From Struthidea cinerea (Eukaryota; Chordata; Aves; Passeriformes; Corcoracidae): a DNA stretch of 64,000 nt. The notes beneath the pieces are model-generated. The model did not search any database. It was given only the letters and a program-made list of their open reading frames with translations, and had not been told where the DNA came from. The translations under genes and the position numbers were made by a program. The number at the start of each line of letters is the position of its first letter. Positions within the stretch are counted from its first letter, which is position 1. The stretch spans positions 95,850-159,849 of the forward strand of contig VZTI01003401.1 of the NCBI GenBank assembly GCA_013397865.1, in the 5' to 3' direction. Below, one piece after another: positions 25,401 to 36,000 of this stretch.

Positions 25401-26243
25401 CTAGAGCTGCTCTGGCTGTGCAGGGATCGCCGCAGATGTGCCGGGACTGCCTTCGGGGGCGTCCTCCGACGTGCCGGCTTCGTGCTCCACGCTGGAGCCT
25501 GGTGGCCCGCCCGACGTGGGAGCGTCCCCAGGGGAGGCCGAGGGGCCGGAGCTGGGCCCGGCGCTCCCGGTCTCCTCCCGGGCAGCGCGGCAGCCCCGCA
25601 GCCTGCGCACCTCCTGGCTGCACTGCGTCTCGATGATGCCGAGGACGCCGTGGACCAGCAGAGAGGTGTAGTGCCGCAGGCGGGGCTGCAGCCGCTGCAC
25701 CAGCACCTCCCTGTCCGGGCCGAAGATGCACAGGGCCAGCAGGATGCCGCTTTCCGCGGTCTGTACCTGCCACCACCGCTCCCTGTATATCTTCTGCAGC
25801 CGCTGCTGCAGCCAGGACCGCACGGGGTTCAGGAGATTCCATCTCCTTCGGAAAAGCTCTGCCCAGAGCTCGGGCAGGATGCCACCCACGGCCTCTGGCC
25901 CTGCAGCGCCCTGCTCAGCTGGGGACAGTGTCCCCTGCGAGGCGGAGGCAGGGGATGCCACAGGGCTGTGGGTGCTGTGTCCATCGCTGCTGCCAGCAGC
26001 GTCTCCTGGGTGGCTGCTGGCCTGGCCAGGGTGTCTGATGACGCACTGCAGGTAGTCCTCCTCCTGCTCCGAAAAGCTGACGGTGAAAATCAATCTTCTG
26101 CAGAGCGGGCAGGTGCGGTTCCCCCGCAGCCAGCGCAGGATGCAGCCCAGGCAGAACTCGTGGCCGCAGGGCAGGGCGTGGGCGATGTCCCCCGGTACCT
26201 CGCAGCAGATGGGGCAGCCCCACTCCCTCCGCCCCGTGGCCAT
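25401..26243 (-). CDS. Topors-like RING-finger E3 ubiquitin ligase (intronless)
   Basis: The gene encodes 280 residues in one uninterrupted exon. Residues 10-48 form a C3HC4 RING finger: Cys10, Cys13, Cys26, His28, Cys31, Cys34, Cys45 and Cys48, with C-x2-C and C-x-H-x2-C-x2-C spacing and Trp38 at the usual place before the last pair. RING domains bind two zinc ions and recruit a ubiquitin-charged E2. Residues 72-120 are a low-complexity Ser/Pro/Ala linker. Residues 122-217 form a helical, Trp- and Leu-rich region (ELWAELFRRR through CSQEVRRLRG). The tail at 218-280 is rich in Gly, Ser, Pro and Ala. RING plus this second region matches the short intronless Topors-like proteins I recall from passerine genomes. 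Vertebrate TOPORS is over 1,000 residues, so this is a compact relative, possibly a retrocopy-derived family. The start was chosen because the RING begins nine residues later and no upstream in-frame Met fits. The gene is far richer in GC than its surroundings. The C-terminus may be truncated. The substrate is unknown, and transcription is not shown by sequence alone. Confidence 0.85.
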   Translation of the reverse strand: MATGRREWGCPICCEVPGDIAHALPCGHEFCLGCILRWLRGNRTCPLCRRLIFTVSFSEQEEDYLQCVIRHPGQASSHPGDAAGSSDGHSTHSPVASPASASQGTLSPAEQGAAGPEAVGGILPELWAELFRRRWNLLNPVRSWLQQRLQKIYRERWWQVQTAESGILLALCIFGPDREVLVQRLQPRLRHYTSLLVHGVLGIIETQCSQEVRRLRGCRAAREETGSAGPSSGPSASPGDAPTSGGPPGSSVEHEAGTSEDAPEGSPGTSAAIPAQPEQL

Positions 26244-26315
26244 GTCGCCTTCTTGCTTCTTGGTTCAGCTCTGCCACCCAAATCTGTACAGCCAGGGTCA
26301 TAATCCATCTCCCAG

Positions 26316-26369
26316 TGATGTCAAAATGCAACACCAGTTCATGTCACCCTCCGCCACCCAGTGATGTCA
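26316..26369 (-). promoter_or_regulatory. Duplicated CRE/ATF-like sites upstream of the Topors-like gene
   Basis: The octamer TGATGTCA (TGACATCA on the coding strand, one base from the palindromic CRE) occurs at 26,316-26,323 and again at 26,362-26,369. These are 73 and 119 bases upstream of the ATG, each inside a similar CCCAGTGATGTCA context, which suggests a small local duplication with a 46-base period. Binding by CREB/ATF proteins is inference. No TATA box is obvious. Confidence 0.4.
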
Positions 26370-29300
26370 CAATGGGACAATCACTTGGCATAGTTGCCTG
26401 AAAAAGCCTCACAATTAAAATTCCATGCACAGCTGCTTAAACACTTTCAGGAACTCTACCTAGAGTTTTCGTGCTGTCTGCAAGTGTTTTTAAGGCTACC
26501 TAAAAGTGTTAAAAAAAATAATCCCCAAAACAACCAAATGGCTCACACAGAAAAGTACCCATTCAGCAATGTACCCTTCTAGCATTGCCCTGAAAATCTG
26601 GGAAGAATCCCTCTGAGTCACAGGACTGCTGAGTTTATTTTGCACAATTTTACCTGACTCACATCCAGCTATTTTCACCATATTTTGGTCCAAAACTTCA
26701 GCTAGTGGCAATCAGACAGCAAGTAAAGCTCAGTGTTTGTTTCACCACCCACCCTCAAAAAAACCCACCTGGTGTAACACGTCTTGGTATCTTGACATAC
26801 GTGAAGAAATATTGTGACTCACATTCCTGAACAGTTTAATTTCTTACATCAGTTGTGAACTTTAACTCATCAGGAATTAAGGTCTGACTAACAAACATAA
26901 TTTCTACAGATTAGCAAAATTGCATAAAAAATGAAGAGCTTTGAAAATGCAGCTGCAGTGAGAGTTCGAATTTGAAAAATATTTGTTGAAGAGTTCTTAC
27001 CTTTCACAGGTTTCAACTCATCCAACTCCAGCAGTTCCTAAAATAATATAAATATATATATGTAAATTACAAATACAACCTAACACAAAATAGTGTCACA
27101 GTGGTATTTATCAGAATATCAGTGCAGTTCTTGCTGGAAACTACAGGCCATCATGGATAAAATTAATGAGATCAAAAGATTTCACCCAGAAGAAGGAAAA
27201 TTAAAGGAAATGAGCATTATGTGTTTAATGAAAGTAACACAAAACATCACAACTGAATCCAAAATAGCTGTTCAGACTATGAACTGCATTTGCCAAACAA
27301 ATGGGCACTACTTACCTCTCAGAGTTTTACATTTTACATTAAAGTCATTAGTTTAAGAAACAGATTGTACCACTAGAGAGAAATTTGACATAAGAACAGC
27401 AAGACAAACTCCAACAGATTTTAATTTAGCTTGTGCTTTTAAATGTACAGTGATGGCCTCTTTAATTTCTGTACTGCTTGGTTAAGGAATCTCTCACAGG
27501 CCAGCTGTAGTTGGAAAATCTGGAATGCTCATCACAATAGTAAAAAGAGTGAAACTAATAAAAAACCCTCCACACACACTTAAGGTCACTTATATTTCTG
27601 ATTAAATCATTAAATCAGTATTAGAATATAGCGTATCTACACTAGGTGTCTGTTCAATGTATTAAGGATTTGTCTCATGCTGCAGGTTCTAGAGTCTGCT
27701 GTAATAATAATTTCTAATGAAACACATTATAACCACTTCCCTGTGTGCTCTGTTCAATTGTCAGCACATTTAAAATAAGGAAAATGTAACATATTTAAAG
27801 CAGCCACAAGAAATACCGGGAGCAGCAGATACGAACATGAGGGTAGGGACCCCTTTTTCACCATCCTGATTTAGATAACAGCAGCTCCCACGCCACACAG
27901 GTCTTTATTTAATGGCCAGGGGATATTTGATAGTGCAGAGTAATGAAAAGGAAGTGTCATGGAATTGTATCATCCAGAAACTCCTGGCTCAAACAGCTCT
28001 GTCCTTCTGTGCTGGTTGACTCCACCTATTAGTGGCAATAGCTTCCCTATGCAGCAGTTAATTTCCAAGGAGAAATCTTCAATCAAACCCCTACATAAAG
28101 TTGTCTGACTTTCAAAGCTTCTCCAAAATTTTGAAAACCAGGCTTTGGATTTTTGTCCACACATAAAACATAAAACTGTTACCTCATTTATTCAGATAAA
28201 GAATGGGAAAGTCTACACCATCGTTTCATTTCTTATTTCACCCCTCCTACTTCTGTGAGTAAAGCCACACCTAGGCAGCATTTCGTGTAAAAGCAGCACT
28301 TCATTTGCTAAAGGTAAAGGTATAACATTAAAACAAATGGGGATGTTAGTGCTGCGGGGGGAGAAAAAAGGTCACGCTTGAATAGTCCTTAATACTTCAA
28401 AAATGAAACTTAAAAATGGCCTCTCAATCATGACTTGTTTAATTTCAGGGCAAAATTGAGACTTTTATGACCAGTGTATTGCTCTTCTAATGAACTTCTG
28501 TTACTGCATCGGACCACCAGCTACTAATCTGACATTTCAAAATTTGTGAGGCTTCCACTAATAGCTTCACTCACAAAAGAAGTAGAAAGTCTCAAACATT
28601 GCCAGCAGCAAGTTAGAACTTTTCTCCAATGCTTCTGTCTGGATTCTTTTAGGGGAATAAAAATTTGCCTGAAATGTGTCTTAATGAGAAGAAACTTATT
28701 TTAGTTGCAGAACCACAAACAAACAGGTTCCCATAATTCTCCTGTTTTATTTATCACTTGGAGTGGGAAAGTCTAACTCACTGGTAGTGAATGCATAAAA
28801 ATTAGACCAGTGAAGTCCCCCCGTTTCTAGGGATGTCTGGAGCCGCTTACACAGACATCAATAAAATTAGGAGTGTGTTCAGACAGTTGCTAAGAAATGG
28901 GCAGGTTACACACCAGAGAGCTGCTTGATCTGGACAGAGACAGAACCAAATCAAAATCCAAAGGATATGTTGGAAGCACAGCCATAAGAATTCACTAACA
29001 GGCGAACTCCTGCTTTGTTCCAAAAGAACTCCAATTTTAAAGAAACCACTTAGAGGCCAGCTAAGGTGAGCATTGCAATATTATTAGCACAGAAAAAGCA
29101 AGAAAAAAAAATGTTCAGAAACTTCCCATCTAGGCCTAAATTACACTTTTTCCTTTTTAGTGCTATCTATTAAACAGTGCACCCAACACTGTAATTGTAG
29201 GCTTGGGAAAAAACCTAAGATATATTTTAGAAATTACTATTTTTATCTGTGAGCCTTAAGTCCTGCTTATGCTTCCTTAAACATAGCATCATTTTGCTTA

Positions 29301-29730
29301 ACTAGGTACCAAAAAAATTGTTGCCTTAAGGTGAAAAATATCTTCACACTGTTCAGAAGATGTGATGTAAGTTCATATGGAGTTTGCAGAGATTTCCAAA
29401 CTAGTGTTCTGGGAAATATGTTCAGGAGATCACGGATTTGTGACTTGGTAGGAAGCATTTTTCCCAAAGGAAGTCTGCAGACTAAATAATTTCTTAGTAA
29501 AATCTTTAATCCAGATGGGAAAGGTCATAATCCAGGTGTCCCTTCACTGTACATATGGTGGTTATTCCTAAGTACAGATATATTTTCACATTGAACCAAA
29601 AACAAAGATCAAGGTAAATTGAAAATATTCAAAAGACAGGTGGTAGGAGTAGGCAGTGGTAACACAGACACCGAGTTTCTCATTTATCTTTGGTGAAACA
29701 AGACTTCCAAGGAAATAACAAAGGGACTAA
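26370..29730. other. No gene recognised
   Basis: AT-rich non-coding sequence upstream of the Topors-like gene. There is a short TA-rich tract near 27,048-27,063. The 87-codon frame at 27,093-27,356 and the 66-codon frame at 29,267-29,467 have no recognisable family. Confidence 0.45.
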
Positions 29731-30011
29731 CCTGAGGGAGCTGCAGGAAAGATGGAGAGAGACAATTGACAAGGGATGGATGGGATATTGGGAAGGAATT
29801 GTTCCCTGGGAGGGTGGGCAGGCCTTGGCACAGGGTGCCCAGAGAAGCTGTGGCTGCCCCTGGATCCCTGGAAGTGTCCAAGGCCAGGTTGGTCGGGGCT
29901 TGGAGCAGCCTGGGACAGTGGGAGGTCTCCCTGCCTATGGCAGGGGGTGGCGCTGGATGGGCTTTAATGTCAGTCCCAACCCAAACCATTCCATGATTCT
30001 GTTACTCTATA
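29731..30011 (+). mobile_element. CR1 LINE 3' fragment with internal deletion
   Basis: The block starts at CCTGAGGGAGCTGCAGG and shows the same segments as the copy at 13.6 kb: GATGGAGAGAGACAATTGAC, then ATTGTTCCCTGGGAGGGTGG, then CAGAGAAGCTGTGGCTGCC. It ends in CCATTCCATGATTCTG. Compared with 13.6 kb, about 60 bases are missing between ACAATTGACAAGG and GGATGGGATATTGGG. Orientation is plus, from the tail. Confidence 0.92.
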
Positions 30012-33000
30012 ATAGAAAAAAAAAATTTGTTAAGTGATTTATGTTTTGCATCGCTCCATATCATGACTTTAATCATTAAAAATTACCATCTACATGAATG
30101 ATTTAAATTTCTTCCTTTGATGTCAGAAAGATCCGTGAAGGCAACCCAGCATGCATTAAAGTGCACAGAAGAGCTGCCATTAGCAGCAACAAGCTTTGAA
30201 TTAAGCCTTGTAGCAGCTCATCAGACAAAGGCTGGGAGAGGTTCTCTGAACCTTCAGGCACCGTTGTGAAAGCAGGTTTTCAGCCTGCTGTGACTTTCTT
30301 CCAAAGAAGAAATGCCTTTCAACATGACTGAATGGTAACCGTGCAGACTAATCTCCCACCCCTCTGGCCTCGTCAGAGAGAGGTGGCATTTTCCAGAGCA
30401 GAGCAAAGGAACGGGTAGATCTGAATCAGAAACGTTCCCATTATTTGTGAAGGCGGCACCCTTGCACATAACTTCAGTAACACGTTTAGAGGCAAAGACA
30501 CCACCACACCTGATACATCTTTCTTGGCTTTTCACATGGGTGTTACCTTCTGAATTCATCTAAAGTTATCTGAAATATTAGGACAGGGGAGAGAGAACCC
30601 AACAAACACAAAGCCTGCGTGGTCAGAGATCAGCTTTGGCCATGCCCAAACCTCTGTCTTCCCACAAAGAGGACTTTATGGGATGCATATCCACACCACA
30701 CAGGTGATATGCATAACCCCTGACCACCATTAGCTGCTTTACTGCTGGTGCACGGCTGGATCATGGGAAAAAAAAAAAGTTACATGGTGTGAAAGTCAGG
30801 AAAAATAGGTCACTTCTGTAGAGTAGATTGTGAGAAAGTCAGGAAAAATCCAACAAAGACGCAAGAGGTATCACACTACACAGATCTAACACCACGTGTG
30901 TCTGTATTGAGGCCATTCACACAGGGATTTAATCAGCTTTTATTTAACACACGGGCTGAATCTGGTGAAATGCAGGGCCTACAGAGACTCTTAAATCTCT
31001 ACTTTTTCAATTCTCGTGAAAAGACTTGAAATCTTGACTTGAACAGAGTAAAACCCAAAAGTAATTTTTTTCCCCCCCTGTCTGTTAAAAAAGCCTGAAA
31101 TGTTCAGCCATAAAAAGCTGAAATGTACTTTAAGGTAGGAAAGACGTAGAGGATTGACACCTGTATTTCAAACCTCCATGTCTTGAACGGGGTTTATAGA
31201 ACTTTCTAAAGAATTATCTTAACAGCCTTCCAACTCAGAAACCAACATTTTAATAAAGTTATTTTGAAAAAAAAATCCTGACAATCACATATTCGTCACA
31301 AGATTTCACTCTTCTCTATAGTCTGCAAATGTGTCCAATTATTTAATTTGATTAAGTGATGTAGCATACCAACTTCAATCCTTATCAGCAGTGTGTTCTC
31401 TCCTCCTCCAAAGGTCAAGATTGAGGCAGATGCTTGAAAAAATGATCCTTTGCAACAATTTTCAGCCCATCTGGCAGCTGTTTTTCCAGGAACATTTTCA
31501 ATCTTTTAATTTTTTTTTTAATTATGAAAACTAAAATGAATTTGATAACTGATTTTTTTTTTTTTTTTTTAATAAAAGAGCCCTGTAAGTAACTAAAAAC
31601 TAATCTTAAAAAGCGTCCCTTTGATCAAGAAAGGACAATTGCTGGAACAGTTATATTTGCTTTGTTTTCACACTCATATTTCACAAGAAATGTCACGTTG
31701 GAGACCTGTCCCACGAAGACTGACATGCACAATTAGTAGTCATGAAGTACTACATATAAACATCAAAGCCTAGAGTGATAAGGCACTTAGGTGAGTAGTA
31801 AATAAGAAAAGTAAGAAGCCATTCAGAGCCATTTCCCCTTTGAAATGCATTAATTATTCTTCTAAGCAAGAAGGCTGCTGAAGAGCCTTCAATACGCTCT
31901 CAGAAGAGCGTTTTTAATCTCCCTTGGGGTTCAATGTGTTGGTTTTGGTGCAGTGGGAGTGCAGAAAAGTGATTTTCCTCCGCCTGGACCTGTGCCTGCC
32001 AGCACAGCAATCCAAAGAGAAGCAGAGTTCTGGGAACAGGACAAGAGTTAGCATGAGTCTGGATGCAAAGTGGGGTTATCTTTCCATGGGTTTTTGCTTA
32101 ACTTACAACTTCTTCCCACAGGTTTTTTTTTAAAAGCTCCTCATGATCTAGCAGGTCCAGAGCAGACTTCAGAGTCTTCTTCTGGGACACCCCATTGCAT
32201 CCACAGTTGCCCCACTGGAAGCAAAGCAGCTTAGTCTGACTAAAGAGGCACATTGTTTTATTTATTATTAATTAAATATCATTAATCTTTGTATCTCACT
32301 CTCTCTAGAGGGAGATATAAAGAAATTGAGGTGGTTTCCTTTCCAGTTCCCAAATTACTATGGAGCTACAGTGCTTTCCACAAGTTCTCCTTTTATTATG
32401 CCCCACAAAATAAGTCTTGAAATAATTTAACTCCCCTGGTAGTCATCATTTGTTTTTGTTATCTATTTCCAGATAGTGATGTTGTCTCATGCTGGAGAAA
32501 TGACAAGGAAAAGGGGACCTGGAAAATTCACAGTTGCAGGGCTGGATTTGCTGAATGAAGTATGTGGGTTTATGTTTGTGAATTTTCCTTGCCTGCCAAA
32601 TTTGTTTAAAAGACCGTTGTGCTTGCTTGCTAAAAGGCTGTGATCTCACAGTAAAAAAGATCACATTGAACAGGATAAATCCTTAGATACAACCAAAAGA
32701 AGGAATAAAATTTACTCCTTAAGAGAAAAGCAACACCTGCTGTTGTACGGCTACAATCACGTAAGTACCTTAAACCTGGGCTGTTGAGTTTCGGGACCTG
32801 AGTTTGGAGTGAACCTGTCCCTAAAATTTTGACTGTCTCCCTTTGAACAACTTGTGCTGAACTCTTCCAAATTGCCCCTAAAAGAAGGAAGATGTTTGGT
32901 GCTAAGGAGTCTCCATAAGGAGTAATCATTTCCAGTGGAAACATTTGAAAATTCAGAGCAATTTGCTTTGCTGTTTTGGTGTTGGACCCAGACCAAATTT

Positions 33001-36000
33001 CCAACCCATCCTGACATAGGACCAGAAAATCTATACCACTTCCTTGGCTGTCCTGGGATCCTTTCCACCCTAGGCCATGCCAGTAGAAATAAAAGTACAT
33101 ATAAAAGGGAATACTTTTATTTCACTTCAGAACTGGATCATACACTGCCTGTGCTTCTTGATTTAAAGAACACAGTAGGGGGGAAAAAAAACAAACCCAA
33201 ACAACTACCCAAGCAATTTTTTCAAACTTGGCAGTAAAGCATTAGACTGAATCTGCACAAATACCACAGATTAAGTTCTAATGAGAGTGAAGTAAGCAGA
33301 GGCAGAGAAGTCATGCTTTCAATATATGCAGTGTAAGGAGGAGAAGTGATCTGACTGGCTAAGTATAATACAGAAATATAATTAAAATATAGGAAAAACA
33401 TAGGCTCCTAATTCTTCTAAAAATAATTTTATTTTACAGTGTGGCAGCACATTTTCTGGATAGAGCCTACATGATCTTAGGAATTATTATCAACAATGAA
33501 ATTCATTTCATAGCTAACAGAAATACTGCAGTCTGTGCTGCTGGACCTCATTCCCAGTTCACTGCATTGGTTTCTCTCAGCATTACCAAAACAGCTAAAC
33601 TTGGAAAAAACCACTGTGTACTGATTTTTTCGGCAGGGCACATCAATTTGTTAACAACGGAACACTGTGAAAAACCTGGAGAAATTAGAACATAACAATG
33701 TCACTGACTTAGATGATGTGGGAAATTTATGATGCAACAGTTGGACGCAACAGAATGTCATTGAAATTGTTTAAACCACAGCATTAAATCTATTGAATTT
33801 GGAGCAATCTTAGCAAGCCTGAAAGAAACCTCAGCAGAAGAATAAAGAATCTGTTCAGCTATTAATTGGATTCTCAGTCTCACAGGAGCTTCTGATGCTC
33901 ACTGTAGCACCAACTGCAGTGAAATTCAGATTGCAATGTCAGAGTACCCAGGTTGTGAGCTGTTGTGGATATTGATGTCCAGTGAGTGACTGTAGACTAT
34001 TAACTTGGGTTTTCCCTTGTTAATCATCCCAGTCACCACTCCCAGGAGACACAGACATTATTTTTTTCTCTCATTCCAAGAACACATGTGAAAAGGAAGG
34101 TAATAAAACCCCTGAAACACCCCAGAATGTCTAATAAGGACATTTCACAGGAAAAATAGAAATAAAAGAACCACTTGTGTCCACGTGGTCCTTGCCATGC
34201 CTCATAACAGACTACAATGGGATGGATTGTGTGCTCTGTGTTTCACAGAGTATCTTCAGTGGATGAAAACTAGCACCCTGCATACCACCAAACACCTGCA
34301 AACAAGCCCAGGAAAACAAAGAAGGCTCTCAGGGTCCTGGGTGATAACTTTGATGTGTTTTGGATTTTTGAAAGAAGTGTTTGTCCAGAGAAGGATGAAG
34401 GCTGAACAGACGTAATGCAGCTGCGAATTTCCAGGGAGGTTTGATGCATTGCAGTTGTAGGCTGGAGAGCAGAACGAGGTGGTGCCACAGAGATCAAGAT
34501 TAAAGGTCTTGGAGCTGTTTAGTTTGGCTGGGATTCATTGCCAACATGAATGAATACTTCTGTTTATTTTACCAGTTCTAGCTATGCTCTGTTTATGGCT
34601 CTAATATTTCACTAACATTATTTCCTCCCTTCTCTTCAGCTCTCCTTCCCATCCTCTTCTTTTACCTCCTTTCCCTTTAACAGCTCAAAGGGCACTTTTT
34701 CCATTTACTCTCATTTCCCAAGCACTGCCTTTGCCATTTTCTGTCACAGCAGAATCTCTAAGTCAATAAAGTGATCTCGTGTATGAGGTCAAATTGCAGC
34801 AGCCAGTGTAAAAACTGTTCAAGTCAGGGGTTAGTGAATGAAACCCTTTCTCAGCTCATAAATAAAATATTATGACAGTTTTTTGGTTGGCTTTTTGGTT
34901 TTTTTCCCCACAGTTTAGTGTGATATACTTTAAATGTCACTTGGGGGAGAATTCAGTACAGGTAGCAGTATCCCCCTGGTGTTTCCCTACTCTGGGACAG
35001 AAAGTTCAGCACTGGAGTCGATTTCCACACTATTATTTGTTGGCAACCTCGTCAAAATCAATGCAATTCCATCCATAATTGTAAAAAGTGAATTGAATTA
35101 CCATGGAGCCAACCGCACTTAAAGCACAGATTAACGCTCACATCTTCAAATTTTATACCTGAGAGATGAATACTTGGAGACTGACAGTTTCTATGGCAAC
35201 AGCTAATTTTGGTGACTAATCGCACAAACTTAACAGCTGAACAGAAAATCATCAGGGACGCAATGAAAGTCAATAATTAACAAAACTCACAGATTGGAAT
35301 GCATTCACACAAACTTTTAATTGCTTTTCTGAGCACAACATTGTTTTAAAGGCACTTTAGCTGTGGAAATTTTAGTAAGAAAAGAATATTAACACATTTT
35401 CATATCTGATACTACTTTTGGGTATGCAAGTGAACTTGGGAAAACAGTTGTCTTCTTGTGTCCAAATGTCTGAATACCAGGAACTTACTTCACCTGTGTT
35501 CAGATAAGTTCTTGCAAAAGTTTATAACCTGTGCACAAGTGATGTCTTTAGGAACAGTATGTAGTAGGTTTGTTGTGTAGAAATTGAAAAAAGAAAATAA
35601 TTATACTTAGCTCAATTTTTGTAGTTGTTTATGTATGTAGAAAGATTTTAAAAAGACTTGAAAAGAAAGAAAATTATTTAATTTTTAATTGTCTTTGTTT
35701 TTTCCCTGCCTGTGATGGCCTAGTTCCCTACATGAATTATTGGATTTATCTGTCATTGGGAAATCATGCTTAATTTTCATGATGATACAATCACAGTGGT
35801 TCTTACAATAAAATACACTGATTTTTATAACAATATAATGGGGAGATTTATATTTAAAGAACAGATACACACATGGTTTAGGCATTTTGATCACCACAGT
35901 CATTAAATGGTGGCAATAACAGACAAGACCTGTGTCTTTTCTTGCTGGAAATGCCTTGCTGTTCTCAACTCGTTACCATTTCTCTCTTCACATTCTCATC

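Noticed and set aside
25276..25842. 188-codon minus-strand frame overlapping the RING gene
   Set aside because: Most of it is a shifted reading of the same gene. Only its last residues are kept, as a possible displaced C-terminus.
25326..26303. 325-codon open frame on the plus strand
   Set aside because: It lies antisense to the RING gene and owes its length to GC-rich codons there. The minus frame carries a recognisable RING domain, while this one has none.
32630..33100. 156-codon minus-strand frame, with acceptor-like CTTCTTTTAG inside
   Set aside because: No domain or repeat recognised. It overlaps a second open frame, as expected by chance in a few places in 64 kb. An alignment could revive it.
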